This document shows, piece after piece, positions 26,548 through 36,755 of a stretch of 64,000 bases of DNA. The notes under the pieces were generated by a model that was given only the letters and a program-made list of their open reading frames with translations, was not told the origin of the DNA and made no database searches. How positions within the stretch are numbered: position 1 is the stretch's first letter; each line of letters opens with the position of its first letter. A program made the position numbers and the translations under genes. The stretch is from Gramella sp. MT6 (GTDB lineage: Bacteria; Bacteroidota; Bacteroidia; Flavobacteriales; Flavobacteriaceae). The stretch covers positions 2,203,001 to 2,267,000 of the forward strand of contig NZ_CP048410.1 of assembly GCF_019357415.1 (NCBI RefSeq), read 5' to 3'.

Positions 26548-27210
26548 TTACGAAAATTGCCATAATAAGGGTTCTGCAAAAGGAGTCCATAAGCAGGCTC
26601 TTATTCCAGAAACTTTAAGTGCGCTGTTTGCCCAGGTATTGCAGGTCCTGAAGGCATGAAATAAAGATTCAGAGTTGTAAAAAACATCGTTTTCAGAATA
26701 TCTGAACTCCAGCGGGTTCAATGATCCTTCCGAAAATCTAAGATGTTTTAGAAAATATCCAGATAGCTTTTTATATTGCTCATTAGTGACCTTCAAAGGA
26801 ATCACTTTTTCAGATTCTATATCCTGAAGCCTGTAAATATGCATTGCCGAAGGCGTATTCAGAAAGAGCGCTTTCACTGCGATCTTAAAACGAAGATCTT
26901 TCCAATAAGGCGTGGTTCTATAGAATTCCCGATCTCCCCAACCGAATGAATAATATTTAAAGTCTTTAGAACTCTGTGGAAAATGAGCTGGTTTAATATA
27001 ATTTTCCCAGTGAATGATATGGTTGGAAATTGGCACCACAATATCTGTATGAGCACCATTCTTTACGAGATAAATTTGTATTGAAGGATTTTCAGGAGCA
27101 TTTGTGTTCACTGGAATTAAAGCGCCAATAATTACAAATATCAAATAAATAGCAGCTGGCAATAAAACAATAATGGCCAGGTTTCGAAGATATTTTAGTA
27201 TCGTATTCAT
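26548..27210 (-). CDS. DUF2459 / TIGR02117 family protein
   Basis: 220 residues with one N-terminal membrane segment (about 12-35). IYLVKNGAHTDIVVPI near 46-61, FGWGDREFYRTTPYW near 88-102, the ALFLNTPSAMHIYRL region and NTWANSALKVSGI near the C-terminus are the conserved blocks of DUF2459, a family of unknown function. The conserved His, Trp-Gly-Asp and Asn-x-Trp residues suggest an enzyme, possibly with an NlpC/P60- or chap-like fold; that is speculation. Faces the periplasm. Confidence 0.8.
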   Translation of the reverse strand: MNTILKYLRNLAIIVLLPAAIYLIFVIIGALIPVNTNAPENPSIQIYLVKNGAHTDIVVPISNHIIHWENYIKPAHFPQSSKDFKYYSFGWGDREFYRTTPYWKDLRFKIAVKALFLNTPSAMHIYRLQDIESEKVIPLKVTNEQYKKLSGYFLKHLRFSEGSLNPLEFRYSENDVFYNSESLFHAFRTCNTWANSALKVSGIRACLWTPFAEPLLWQFS

Positions 27211-27310
27211 CCTTATAGATAAATTTAATCTAAATACTCCGAAGCGGCTTTAAAACTGAAATTACCGTTTTTATAGAGTTTCTTATTTATTACTAAACTT
27301 TTATAAAATT

Positions 27311-30139
27311 CTAATTCTCCTGAGATTCTTTATTCAATAGAACAGGTTCTCCATAACCTAAATCCTTTAATTTCTCCAATTGAGTTTCGGCATCCCCCAC
27401 GATCAGGTAATACATCCTGTCTGGATCTACATATTTTTTTGCAAGATCCTGTATATCCAGAACACTGAGTTCTTCAACTTTTTGCTCACGGTCTTTGATA
27501 TAATCGTAATTATAGCCGTAATCACTTATTTCACGAAGCATATTTAATTTAGCTCCAAGAGTTTCGAACTTCCTGGCGTTGCTCTTGATCATATAACTTT
27601 TTGTGACCTCAAGATCTTCCTGATCAAAGGTCGTAGCATAGTCTTTCACTATATCTCTTACAAGTTCTGCAGCTTCATAAGTAATATTGCTTCTTACACC
27701 ACTGGTGATCATAAAAGGCCCTATATAAGACCTGTCTGAAAATCTTGATCTTATTCCGTAAGTGTAACCTTTACCTTCCCTTAATTCCTGGGTGAGTCTC
27801 GAAGCGAAACTACCACCGCCTAAACGATAGTTCATTACTTCTGCCGGGTAGAAATCTTCATTTTTTGCAGATAGTGAGGGTGCTCCAAAAGCAAAGACAG
27901 ATTGTTTTGCTCCCGGGACATCATAAAAGTAAACTCTTGATTTCTTTGGAAGTTCAAATTCCGGGATCTCAGGAAAATCCACATTTTTTGGTGCCCAACT
28001 TGCTGAAATTGCCTTTACCGAATTTACCGCTTCAGATTTATCAACCGCTCCCACGGCAAGAAAAGTCGAGGCGAGTGGCGATAAATTCTCCTCATAATAA
28101 TTTTTTAGATCTTCTATACTTAGACCTTTTACAGTTTCTGGAGTTCCTAATTGATTATAAGAGAGTATGCTGTTCTCGCCATAAATAAGTTTTTTAAACT
28201 CATTTTGAGCGATGGCATTTGGCTCACCCATTTCTTCCTGCAGCTCACTTAAAGTTTGTTGTTTAAGAAGTTCAAATTCCTTTTCATCCCATCTTGGTTC
28301 CAGTAAGATCTCCTTAACCAGATCCATTGTCTCTGCATAGTTTTTAGCCAGGGTATTTCCAGAGATAGTGATCTTTTCCTCGCCGGCATTTACATAGATA
28401 TCTGCACCCAACAATTCGATAGCTTCTTCCAGTTCTGCCGGGGTTCTTTTAGCTGTTCCTTTGGTCATCATACTGGCGAGCATATTTGAAACTCCTGCTT
28501 TATCGCGGCTTTCCAGTAACTGACCGCCTTTCATTTCCAGGCTGAATCTTACTACCGGCACTTCGTTATTGGTAATTCCCATCACCTGCATTCCAGAAGG
28601 CATTCTTGCATCCCAGATCTCTGGAATATTCAACTCTGGTTTTCCATGATATGGCGGCTCCATGCTTCGGTCAAAACTCGAGGGAGTTCTTTTGTAACTT
28701 ACTTTTTGATTAGGGTCGAAATCTTCTTCTGCGCCTTCTACGATCTTTTCCTCAACGATTTCAGCTTTTTCAGAATTTTCAAGAGCCAGGTCTAATTGTC
28801 CTTTGGGCACAAAGCTGGTCGCAACATAATTTTTGTCTTTAATATATTTTTTGAAAACTCGCATAACATCATCTGTAGTAACTGCCAGCATCTTGTCTAC
28901 TTCTTTGTTAATAAAGTTAGGATCTTTTGCAAAGATCTCATATTGGGCTAATTGAAATCCTTTTCCTAATACACTCGAAATAGAATTATAGAAATTCGTT
29001 TCTAGTCCCGCCTTTATCCTTTTGAGATCTTTCTGCGGAATTCCGTTTTTTTCAAACTCAGAGAAAGTTTCCTCGATAGCCATTTTAACTGAATCCAGAT
29101 CCTTACCGTCATAGGCTCTAACCTGAAGCATCAATTGCCCGGCCAGCTCAGAGGTATAATTGAACATATTTACATCACTGCTAAGTTTTTTTTGCTCAAC
29201 CAGTTTTTTATAAAGTGGTGCATTTTTTCCATCAGCTAAATAATTCGAAAGAATTTCCAGGGCGAAGGAGTCTTCGTGGTATGAATAGACCGAAGGCCAG
29301 GCCAGTGTCAACTCTGGTAGTTTGGCAAAGTTATCTTCATGATACAGGCTTTTAGATTCCTGAAGGTTCACTAATTGCTTTTCCAGTTCCTGCACTTCCG
29401 GGCCGCGAGGGATCTCATCAAAATATTTATGAACCCATTCACGCGCCTGTTCTTTATCAAAATTTCCTGAAATGGTAAGGATCACATTATTCGGAACATA
29501 CCATTTATTATAAAAATCTTTTACATCCTGTAAGGTGGCGTTCTGCAGGTCTTCCAGGCTACCAATTACCTGCCAGTTATAAGGATGATCTTCCGGGTAA
29601 AGATTACGGTCTATCACGTAGAAAGTATGCCCGTAAGGACGGTTATCTACTCCCTGGCGCTTTTCATTTTTAACTACTTGCTTTTCCTTCGCCAGCACTG
29701 GCTCGGTTACGGTATTAATGAAATAACCAAGTTTATCGGCTTCGGCCCAGATCATTTTTTCCAGGGCATCATTCGGTACGGTTTGAAAATAATTGGTCCT
29801 GTCTCTACTGGTAGAACCGTTCGCCCCTGAACCTCCAATGCGCGCGCTTAATTTATCAAGACCGCCCTTTCCGAGATTTTCAGATTCAAGGAATAAAAGA
29901 TGCTCGAATAAATGTGCAAAACCCGTTCTTCCTTCTTTTTCCCGAGCTGATCCTACATGAGCGGTTAATGCTACCGCTACTACTGGATCTGAGGTGTCCT
30001 GATGAAGGATCACTTTTAATCCATTTTCAAGGTTAAAAGTTTCAAAATCTACCGAGAAATTTTCTGTCTTTTCCTGAGCAACAGCAGTACCCAAACTTCC
30101 CAGGATAAATATGATGATATATGATCTAATGAATTTCAT
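27311..30139 (-). CDS. M16 family (insulinase/pitrilysin) zinc peptidase, secreted, two-repeat
   Basis: 942 residues with a signal peptide (cleavage after VAQ near 22). The N-terminal M16 unit carries the inverted zinc motif HLFEH at 76-80, with the third ligand Glu further on (near EKQVVKNEKRQG). The C-terminal M16 unit (from about 500) lacks HxxEH but keeps the GGSFASRLTQELREGKGYTY-type Arg/Tyr block of the inactive half. This two-half clamshell is normal for periplasmic M16 proteases of Bacteroidetes. Degrades peptides in the periplasm. 14 bp from the upstream M14 gene; the pair is probably co-transcribed. Confidence 0.93.
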   Translation of the reverse strand: MKFIRSYIIIFILGSLGTAVAQEKTENFSVDFETFNLENGLKVILHQDTSDPVVAVALTAHVGSAREKEGRTGFAHLFEHLLFLESENLGKGGLDKLSARIGGSGANGSTSRDRTNYFQTVPNDALEKMIWAEADKLGYFINTVTEPVLAKEKQVVKNEKRQGVDNRPYGHTFYVIDRNLYPEDHPYNWQVIGSLEDLQNATLQDVKDFYNKWYVPNNVILTISGNFDKEQAREWVHKYFDEIPRGPEVQELEKQLVNLQESKSLYHEDNFAKLPELTLAWPSVYSYHEDSFALEILSNYLADGKNAPLYKKLVEQKKLSSDVNMFNYTSELAGQLMLQVRAYDGKDLDSVKMAIEETFSEFEKNGIPQKDLKRIKAGLETNFYNSISSVLGKGFQLAQYEIFAKDPNFINKEVDKMLAVTTDDVMRVFKKYIKDKNYVATSFVPKGQLDLALENSEKAEIVEEKIVEGAEEDFDPNQKVSYKRTPSSFDRSMEPPYHGKPELNIPEIWDARMPSGMQVMGITNNEVPVVRFSLEMKGGQLLESRDKAGVSNMLASMMTKGTAKRTPAELEEAIELLGADIYVNAGEEKITISGNTLAKNYAETMDLVKEILLEPRWDEKEFELLKQQTLSELQEEMGEPNAIAQNEFKKLIYGENSILSYNQLGTPETVKGLSIEDLKNYYEENLSPLASTFLAVGAVDKSEAVNSVKAISASWAPKNVDFPEIPEFELPKKSRVYFYDVPGAKQSVFAFGAPSLSAKNEDFYPAEVMNYRLGGGSFASRLTQELREGKGYTYGIRSRFSDRSYIGPFMITSGVRSNITYEAAELVRDIVKDYATTFDQEDLEVTKSYMIKSNARKFETLGAKLNMLREISDYGYNYDYIKDREQKVEELSVLDIQDLAKKYVDPDRMYYLIVGDAETQLEKLKDLGYGEPVLLNKESQEN

Positions 30140-30153
30140 GTTGTGACTTATTA

Positions 30154-32643
30154 TTAATAATCGAAACCAGTATTATTGGTGAAAAATATGGCGTTGGCAA
30201 AGAATAATTTTCCATTTTGCCAGAAAGCTCGGAATAAGGGATTGTCTACCATATAAATGATACTTCCTTCGCCCATTTCAACCTCTCCAAATACCAGTGA
30301 GTTCTTTAAATTTTTAACCGCTTCGCTACCGGCAAAACCTGAAACCACTTCAGGATCCTCAATATAAGAAACATTATAACCATCGCTTAATAATGAGTAA
30401 CTGTCACTACTTAATTTCAGGCTGAAATAATTATCGTCGTATCCAAACGCCAGCGGATGCGTATTATCAATTTTTGTTTTAATGATGCTTCCGGTAATGA
30501 GATCTTTAATGCTTTCGCGTTCTCTTTTGGCGTATGGAATTAGATTAGCCTCAGTGGTAGTAGAATCTTTTTCAATCTGCTTATTTTCTGAAATTCCGAA
30601 GCCCTCTTTTTCATTGAAAGTTCCAACGGCGTTCCCAACTGCAATAAGTTTTCCTCCATTTTTAACCCATGAAGAGATCTTCTCTAAAGTTTTTTCATCC
30701 ATAAAGTCACTATACCAGCCTTCAGGCATGATTAGTACATCCAGATCGTTTAGATCAATTCTGTCAAAATATTCAGTATTTATAGGTGTTACAGGATAAT
30801 TAAGGTCCTGCTCAAAGAAATACCAGATCTCTCCAAAATTTAACGAGGAAACCTCATTTCCTTTTAGTAAACCTATTCTTTGTTCATTGATGATCTTGAT
30901 ATCTGGAGATCCAAAATCGGGACCGCTGCCGGCAAAACTAGTTTCGGCGGTTAATAGCTGTCGCTTATGATTATTAGCCGTTTCAATAACTTTGGTATCG
31001 AAATTTTCAAGTTTCCGGTTATCACTTTTAGTAATAATAAGACTTCCGGGAGCGAACTTTTGTCCGTTGCTTTCGAAAGGAACTTCACTAAACCTTACTT
31101 TGACTCCCTTTTTAATTAGGTCTGCCAGGAACTGTGCATCTTGCATGCTGTCCCATTTTGCGATATAGCCGGCTCCATTTTCATTTACCGTATTTTGAAA
31201 ATTAGTAGTACTTACCTTATCTGAACCTGAGATTTCTCTGGTACTCGCCACAGCATCCAGTCCATAAGCGTAAGGAAGGCTCCAGGCTGTGATATCATAG
31301 GTAAGGGAGTCCTGTAGTTTAGTTTTAGGTTCAAATAAAACTTTTACCATTTTTCCCTTTGGCTGATCTGTAGAGACAATGAGCGTATTCTCATCACTAC
31401 TTAAGCTACCTTTGCCATTCCCGTTAAAACTGTATCCGCTTATTTTTCCAGAATTTCCGTAAGAATATTTAATTTCGTGCCGGTCCAGTAATTCCTTAAG
31501 TAATTCCAGTTTATCAGAACTTCCTTTAAGGGCATAGCTCTTATAATCAAAATCTTCATCGCTAAAATAATTCTGGAACTCTTTGTTCAATTCTAAAGCG
31601 TTCTTAGAAGCAACCTCTACGGTTGAAAGCCCGGTGGTGTAATGATGTTCGAGGCGATCTTTTAAGGTTAAAATATATCCTTCATCGGTTCTAATTCCCA
31701 ATCCTGCTCGTCCATGACCCGCCTGTTCATAGGTCATCCCAATAGCACCCATGTATGTAGGGTAGGTATCTCCGTAACTGGGGTAGAGGAGATCAAAGCG
31801 CTCCCCGGTAAAATATAACCATCCTTCCTTATCAAAATATCTAGCGTGGTTCTTACCAATCCTGGTCTGGAAATCTCTCTGAAACGGAGTGATCACTTCA
31901 TGAAAAGGTTCAGCTGCCGGAGCAAAATAATATGGCTCATTTATTCCCTGTTCATGAAAATCTACATGGATATGAGGCAACCATTGATTGTATACTTTTA
32001 ATCTTTCCTGGGTTTCTATTTGCGTTGCCCAGGCCCAGTCACGATTAAGGTCAAAAAGATAATGGTTTGGTCTACCACCCGGCCATGGTTCATGGTGCTC
32101 AGAAGCTTCCTGAAAAACATTGTAAGGTTCTGTTTTTACCTGATTATACCAATTGGCGTAGCGATCCCTTCCATCGGGATTTACACAGGGATCCATAATG
32201 ACCACAGTATTCTCAAGCCAGTCTTTTTTTTCTGTTATAAGGTTGAAGAGCGTTTTCATGGCCGCTTCTGTACTGGAGGCTTCATTACCATGAACATTAT
32301 AACTTAGCCAGACAATGGCAACTTCTGAATTTTTATTCTCGGAATCATCATCAGTACTATTTATATGCGCTTTCCTGATATTTTCAAGATTAGAGATATT
32401 CGCTTCAGAAGAAATCACAGCGTAAGTAAGAGGTCGTCTTTCATTGGTTTTTCCGTAGGTGTGGTACTCAACCATCGGGGAGGTTTCCGCAATATTTTTA
32501 AAATAGTTCACCACATCTGCATGACGTGAAAACTGACTGCCAAGTTCGTATCCAAGAAAATCTGAAGGAGATTGTAATTCCTGAGCTGTTAAAAATTGTC
32601 CTATGCAAAGAAAAAAGCTCAAGATAGCGTACTGATAATTCAT
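30154..32643 (-). CDS. M14 family zinc carboxypeptidase, secreted
   Basis: 829 residues with a signal peptide ending LTAQ (residue 21). Peptidase M14 domain about 40-340: zinc ligands H118 and E121 in SYNVHGNEASS, the substrate/active-site segment RPNHYLFDLNRDWAW, and HIHVDFHEQG with the third ligand His. The long C-terminal half (350-829) includes a DJ-1/glutamine-amidotransferase-like region (DVLIMPEGWYSDFM, GGKLIAVGNAVGTF) found in this Bacteroidetes subfamily. Exported peptide-trimming enzyme; upstream of and likely co-transcribed with the M16 protease. Confidence 0.92.
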   Translation of the reverse strand: MNYQYAILSFFLCIGQFLTAQELQSPSDFLGYELGSQFSRHADVVNYFKNIAETSPMVEYHTYGKTNERRPLTYAVISSEANISNLENIRKAHINSTDDDSENKNSEVAIVWLSYNVHGNEASSTEAAMKTLFNLITEKKDWLENTVVIMDPCVNPDGRDRYANWYNQVKTEPYNVFQEASEHHEPWPGGRPNHYLFDLNRDWAWATQIETQERLKVYNQWLPHIHVDFHEQGINEPYYFAPAAEPFHEVITPFQRDFQTRIGKNHARYFDKEGWLYFTGERFDLLYPSYGDTYPTYMGAIGMTYEQAGHGRAGLGIRTDEGYILTLKDRLEHHYTTGLSTVEVASKNALELNKEFQNYFSDEDFDYKSYALKGSSDKLELLKELLDRHEIKYSYGNSGKISGYSFNGNGKGSLSSDENTLIVSTDQPKGKMVKVLFEPKTKLQDSLTYDITAWSLPYAYGLDAVASTREISGSDKVSTTNFQNTVNENGAGYIAKWDSMQDAQFLADLIKKGVKVRFSEVPFESNGQKFAPGSLIITKSDNRKLENFDTKVIETANNHKRQLLTAETSFAGSGPDFGSPDIKIINEQRIGLLKGNEVSSLNFGEIWYFFEQDLNYPVTPINTEYFDRIDLNDLDVLIMPEGWYSDFMDEKTLEKISSWVKNGGKLIAVGNAVGTFNEKEGFGISENKQIEKDSTTTEANLIPYAKRERESIKDLITGSIIKTKIDNTHPLAFGYDDNYFSLKLSSDSYSLLSDGYNVSYIEDPEVVSGFAGSEAVKNLKNSLVFGEVEMGEGSIIYMVDNPLFRAFWQNGKLFFANAIFFTNNTGFDY

Positions 32644-32740
32644 TCAATTTAGGGTTTGTGAATAATATCAGTAAATATAAAGCCTGTTTATAATAAAATT
32701 ATATTGGAATCTGAAAAATTCTCTTCCCTACCAGGTTTAT

Positions 32741-33535
32741 TTAATTCCAGACATCAGTTTGTAACCAATTCGCGGCATTCTTCAAATATTCCACATAATT
32801 ACACGGCTCGTTGTGCGTTAGTCCAGGTGCAACCTCCAGGGTCACATCGCTGCCTACGCTGTTGGTAGCTTCCACCCATTCCTGAGTTTCTTCTAAAGAA
32901 AATAATTCATCATCCTCTCCATGTATTACATACATAGGGATATCCATTCTCCTGGGAGTTCCCTGGGTACTATAAGTGCTATAAGAACTTGCCATAGGGA
33001 TGGCAGCGCTTACCAGATTGGGTTGTGTTTCCCCATAGAACCAGGCTCCATTACCTCCATTGCTATAACCGTTGACTACTATTTTAGAATCATCTACCGG
33101 TAAATATTTAACCGCAAGATCTATAAGGCTTAGCACTAGATCCTGGTTGGCAAACTGCAGCCAGTCCTGGGTTCCGCCATTCGGGCTGATAATTATTGGA
33201 TCAATTGCTTCAAAACCCGGCTCAGCATAACAGGCAGTGGTCTTATGAGCATCGGGATTGCCTCCCGCGGCACCATGTAAGGTCATAACCAAAGGTCTTG
33301 GGTTTGAAGAAAGGTCTCCTTCTGGGATAATCACCCTGAAAAACCATTCTACCCCAATAGTATTTACCAGGGAAACGTCATTAATACCAGTTTGGAAATC
33401 TATTTCCTGGAAGTCGGCCTCCACATCAGCATAGGTTCTTTCAGATGCCGGGGGATTAGAATCGTCTGACGAACTACAAGAAAAGAAGAGGGCTACAGAA
33501 AATATTAATACGATCTTAAGAATATTGGAGTACAT
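32741..33535 (-). CDS. Secreted alpha/beta-hydrolase, LpqC/PHB-depolymerase-like esterase, lipoprotein
   Basis: 264 residues. Lipoprotein signal ending FFSC, then SSSDDSNPP. MTLHGAAGG (oxyanion loop), NGYSNGGNGAW (nucleophile Ser in G-x-S-x-G), and IHGEDDELFSLEET (acid) belong to the polyhydroxybutyrate depolymerase/feruloyl-esterase-like family; the terminal LTHNEPCNYVEYL holds the likely catalytic His. Cleaves an ester outside the inner membrane, probably in a polysaccharide or polyester; substrate not determined. Confidence 0.82.
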   Translation of the reverse strand: MYSNILKIVLIFSVALFFSCSSSDDSNPPASERTYADVEADFQEIDFQTGINDVSLVNTIGVEWFFRVIIPEGDLSSNPRPLVMTLHGAAGGNPDAHKTTACYAEPGFEAIDPIIISPNGGTQDWLQFANQDLVLSLIDLAVKYLPVDDSKIVVNGYSNGGNGAWFYGETQPNLVSAAIPMASSYSTYSTQGTPRRMDIPMYVIHGEDDELFSLEETQEWVEATNSVGSDVTLEVAPGLTHNEPCNYVEYLKNAANWLQTDVWN

Positions 33536-33675
33536 ATTTCTGAAATTTAGCCTTAGAAAGTTATTAATTAAATACTTGGCTATTTTTCCTGCATTGTTAA
33601 TAGTTTCTTAAAAAACCAGGCTTTTAAAAAAGTATCCAAAACACCGTATATTTACACCAAATATCATACGATACA

Positions 33676-35292
33676 ATGTCGGAAGAAACAATTCTCTATC
33701 CCGAAACCAATTACTTTTCACCTTTAATTCTTGATTATCTGGCTGAAAAAGACAGCCTGAAAGAATTCTATAACCGGTATCCAAAAATTGAAAATTTTGG
33801 GCCTCAGATAGAGGAGAAACAGAAGAGTTATGATCAAAGTATTCGTAAAGACCTGGTCGAAGTTTTAAATGATCAATATTCAGGCCTTGAAGTTTCTGAA
33901 AGAACAGGAGAAAATATTGATTCTTTGGCTTCTGAAAATACTTTCACCGTGGTGACCGGGCATCAGTTGAACCTTTTTACTGGTCCGCTTTATTTTCTAT
34001 ATAAGATAATTTCTACCATAAATCTTACGAGGCAGTTAAAACATAAATATCCTGAAAAAAACTTTATTCCCATCTACTGGATGGCGACAGAAGATCATGA
34101 TTTTGAAGAAATAAACTATTTCAATCTCAATGGTAAGAAGTTCAAATGGAACAATGCAGATAAAAGGGCTGGAAACACTGCTGTTGGAAAACTTTCTACG
34201 GAAGGACTTGAGGAAGTTTTTAAACTGTTTTCAGCTGAGATCGGCGGAGGTGAAAATGCAGAATATCTTAAATCCCTTTTTGAGAAAGGATATCTGGAGC
34301 ATGATAATCTAACCGATGCCACCCGATTCATTGCTAATGAAATTTTTGGAGAATATGGTTTAGTGATCATGGCAGCCGGCGATAAAAGACTGAAAAAACA
34401 CTTTGTCCCTTTTGTGGAAAATGAGCTTACCAAACAAATATCGCATAGCAAAACCTCAGAAACTGTTGAAAAAATAAATTCTCTGGGATATAATATCCAG
34501 GTGAATCCTCGAGAGATAAACCTTTTCTATTTAACAGATGAACTTCGTGAAAGGATCATTGAAAAAGACGGAAAATACTTTGTTCACGAAACGGAGATCT
34601 CCTGGAATAAAGATGAGATTCTAATGGAGTTAAAGGAACATCCGGAGCGGTTTAGTCCTAATGTGATGCTACGGCCGCTTTATCAGGAAGTGATATTGCC
34701 AAATCTTTGCTATATAGGTGGTGGAGGTGAACTGGCATACTGGCTGGAGTTGAAATCATACTTTGAAGCGGAAAAGATAACATTTCCATTTTTGTTGCTT
34801 CGGAATTCGGCCTTGCTGCAGACAGCTAAGCAAAATGGGAAACGCGAACGTTTAAATATTTCCATACCTGAACTTTTTCTGAAACAGCATGAACTTATAA
34901 ACAGGAAAGTAAGGAAGATTTCAAATATAGATATAGACTTTTCACCACAAAAGGAACATCTGGTTAAGCAGTTTCAACATATGTATGATCTGGCTGAACA
35001 AACAGATGAAACCTTCCTGGGAGCTGTAAAAGCTCAGGAGGTGAAGCAGTTGAAAGGACTAGATAATCTCGAAAATAGACTTTTGAAAGCGCAAAAAAGG
35101 AAGCTGAAAGATGAGGTAGAGAGGATAGCTAAACTTCAGAACGATCTATTTCCGAATCGCAGCCTACAGGAAAGACAAACCAATTTTTCTGAGTTTTACG
35201 TAGAATTTGGTGAAGAACTTATCAAAAACCTTTTAGAGAATTTAGATCCCCTGGAATCTAACTTTAAAATTTTGACTTTTGGAAAAGAATAG
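33676..35292 (+). CDS. bshC: Bacillithiol biosynthesis cysteine-adding enzyme BshC
   Basis: 538 residues, full length. TVVTGHQLNLFTGPLYFLYKIIST near residues 93-115, FIPIYWMATEDHDFEEIN near 135-152, MLRPLYQEVILPNLCYIGGGGELAYWLEL near 335-360 and the C-terminal coiled coil (about 400-480) are distinctive BshC blocks. Adds cysteine to glucosaminyl-malate in the last step of bacillithiol synthesis. bshA and bshB are not in the window. A -7-like TATATTTA lies at 33647. The decarboxylase that follows is tightly linked. Confidence 0.95.
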   Translation: MSEETILYPETNYFSPLILDYLAEKDSLKEFYNRYPKIENFGPQIEEKQKSYDQSIRKDLVEVLNDQYSGLEVSERTGENIDSLASENTFTVVTGHQLNLFTGPLYFLYKIISTINLTRQLKHKYPEKNFIPIYWMATEDHDFEEINYFNLNGKKFKWNNADKRAGNTAVGKLSTEGLEEVFKLFSAEIGGGENAEYLKSLFEKGYLEHDNLTDATRFIANEIFGEYGLVIMAAGDKRLKKHFVPFVENELTKQISHSKTSETVEKINSLGYNIQVNPREINLFYLTDELRERIIEKDGKYFVHETEISWNKDEILMELKEHPERFSPNVMLRPLYQEVILPNLCYIGGGGELAYWLELKSYFEAEKITFPFLLLRNSALLQTAKQNGKRERLNISIPELFLKQHELINRKVRKISNIDIDFSPQKEHLVKQFQHMYDLAEQTDETFLGAVKAQEVKQLKGLDNLENRLLKAQKRKLKDEVERIAKLQNDLFPNRSLQERQTNFSEFYVEFGEELIKNLLENLDPLESNFKILTFGKE

Positions 35293-35293
35293 A

Positions 35294-36658
35294 ATGCATA
35301 CCATAGATATGGATCTTGTGGAAATGACCCTCGATGTCATGAAATATACAATAGATCGTATCTCCAACGTAACACCTGAACTTGGGTCACCCAAAAAAGA
35401 AGAGGATTTACTAAGAATTGTAGGAGAGACCATCACTCCTGAAGGAATAGGTGGAGAAAATGCCTTCCAGTTATTCAGAGATGTACTGGTAAAGGCAACT
35501 GTTCCTATAGATCACCCGCGCCACCTGGCATTTGTACCGGCCGCACCTACCAGGGCAGCGATCATGTTTGACCTTGTGACTTCGGCTTCAAGTATTCATG
35601 GAGCTTACTGGATGGAAGGTGCTGGTGGAATTTTTTGTGAGAACCAGGCTATGAAATGGCTGGTTTCCCTTACCAAATTACCTGAAGGTGCTTTTGGTGT
35701 TTTTACCAGTGGTGGTACAGCCGCCAATCTTTCGGCGCTGGTGACCGCCAGAGAAGAATGGAGGGAACAAAAGCCAGGTCATGCCAGAGACAGAGCCTTA
35801 TTATTGGCCTCGACCGGAGCTCATAGTTCTATTAAATCTATGGCGAAAGTGATGGATGCAGATATCCAGCTTATTGATTCTGAAGAAGAATATCTATCCG
35901 GAACTGAGTTGAGAAAGGCACTGGATGAAATGGATGAAAATGATCGAAACAGATTATTTGCAATCGTTGCTACCGGTGGTACCACGAATGCCGGAATCAT
36001 AGATGATCTGCAGGGGATAGCAGATATATGTGAGGAAGAAAATATCTGGTTGCATGTAGACTGCGCATATGGTGGAGGAGCACTCGCGGCGAATTCGGTA
36101 AGACATCTTTTCAACGGAATAGAGAAAGCAGACAGTATCACTATAGATCCTCATAAATGGCTGTTTTCTCCTTACGATTGCGGGGCTGTTATTTATAAGA
36201 ATTTAGAGCTCGCTAAAAAAGCACATTCTCAGAAAGGTGCTTACCTGGAGATCTTCAAGGATGAAGGGGCGCAGGGATTTAACCCGGCAGATTATCAAAT
36301 TCAGCTTACCCGACGACTTCGCGGAATGCCATTGTGGTTCTCATTGGCGATGCATGGTACCAATAAATATAAAAAGGCGATTGAGCGTGGGATAGAGCTG
36401 GCTAAAATTGCCGCCGAGAAGGTCAAAAAGAATAACGAACTTGAGTTGGTAAGACCGGCAAGTTTATCGGTAGTTCTATTCAAGAGAAAAGGATGGGTTG
36501 CAGAGGATTATCGGGACTGGACCTACAAAAATCATAATTCTGGTTTTGCACTGGTTACTCCCTCACTTTGGAAGGAGGAAAGCGTAATAAGATTTTGTTT
36601 TATAAATCCGGATACTACAGAAAAGGATATAGATGAAATTCTGGCGACACTGAGTTAG
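35294..36658 (+). CDS. PLP-dependent group II decarboxylase (aromatic amino acid / glutamate decarboxylase-like)
   Basis: About 454 residues from ATG 35294, one base after the bshC stop; an in-frame ATG at 35279 would overlap bshC. Fold-type I decarboxylase: HPRHLAFVPAAPTRAAI (substrate region), GVFTSGGTAANLSAL, HVDCAYGGGAL, and the PLP-lysine motif ITIDPHKWLFSPYDCG. The family includes tyrosine/DOPA, tryptophan and aspartate/glutamate decarboxylases; substrate cannot be told from sequence. Cytoplasmic. Coupling to bshC may be just operon packing. Confidence 0.88.
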   Translation: MHTIDMDLVEMTLDVMKYTIDRISNVTPELGSPKKEEDLLRIVGETITPEGIGGENAFQLFRDVLVKATVPIDHPRHLAFVPAAPTRAAIMFDLVTSASSIHGAYWMEGAGGIFCENQAMKWLVSLTKLPEGAFGVFTSGGTAANLSALVTAREEWREQKPGHARDRALLLASTGAHSSIKSMAKVMDADIQLIDSEEEYLSGTELRKALDEMDENDRNRLFAIVATGGTTNAGIIDDLQGIADICEEENIWLHVDCAYGGGALAANSVRHLFNGIEKADSITIDPHKWLFSPYDCGAVIYKNLELAKKAHSQKGAYLEIFKDEGAQGFNPADYQIQLTRRLRGMPLWFSLAMHGTNKYKKAIERGIELAKIAAEKVKKNNELELVRPASLSVVLFKRKGWVAEDYRDWTYKNHNSGFALVTPSLWKEESVIRFCFINPDTTEKDIDEILATLS

Positions 36659-36755
36659 TTGTAAGTTTCTGTTAATTTGAAACTTAGCTGCTATTTTTCA
36701 TATATTAGAATACCCTTTTGAGGGAAACAATTAACCAACTAAACCAATTTTAATT

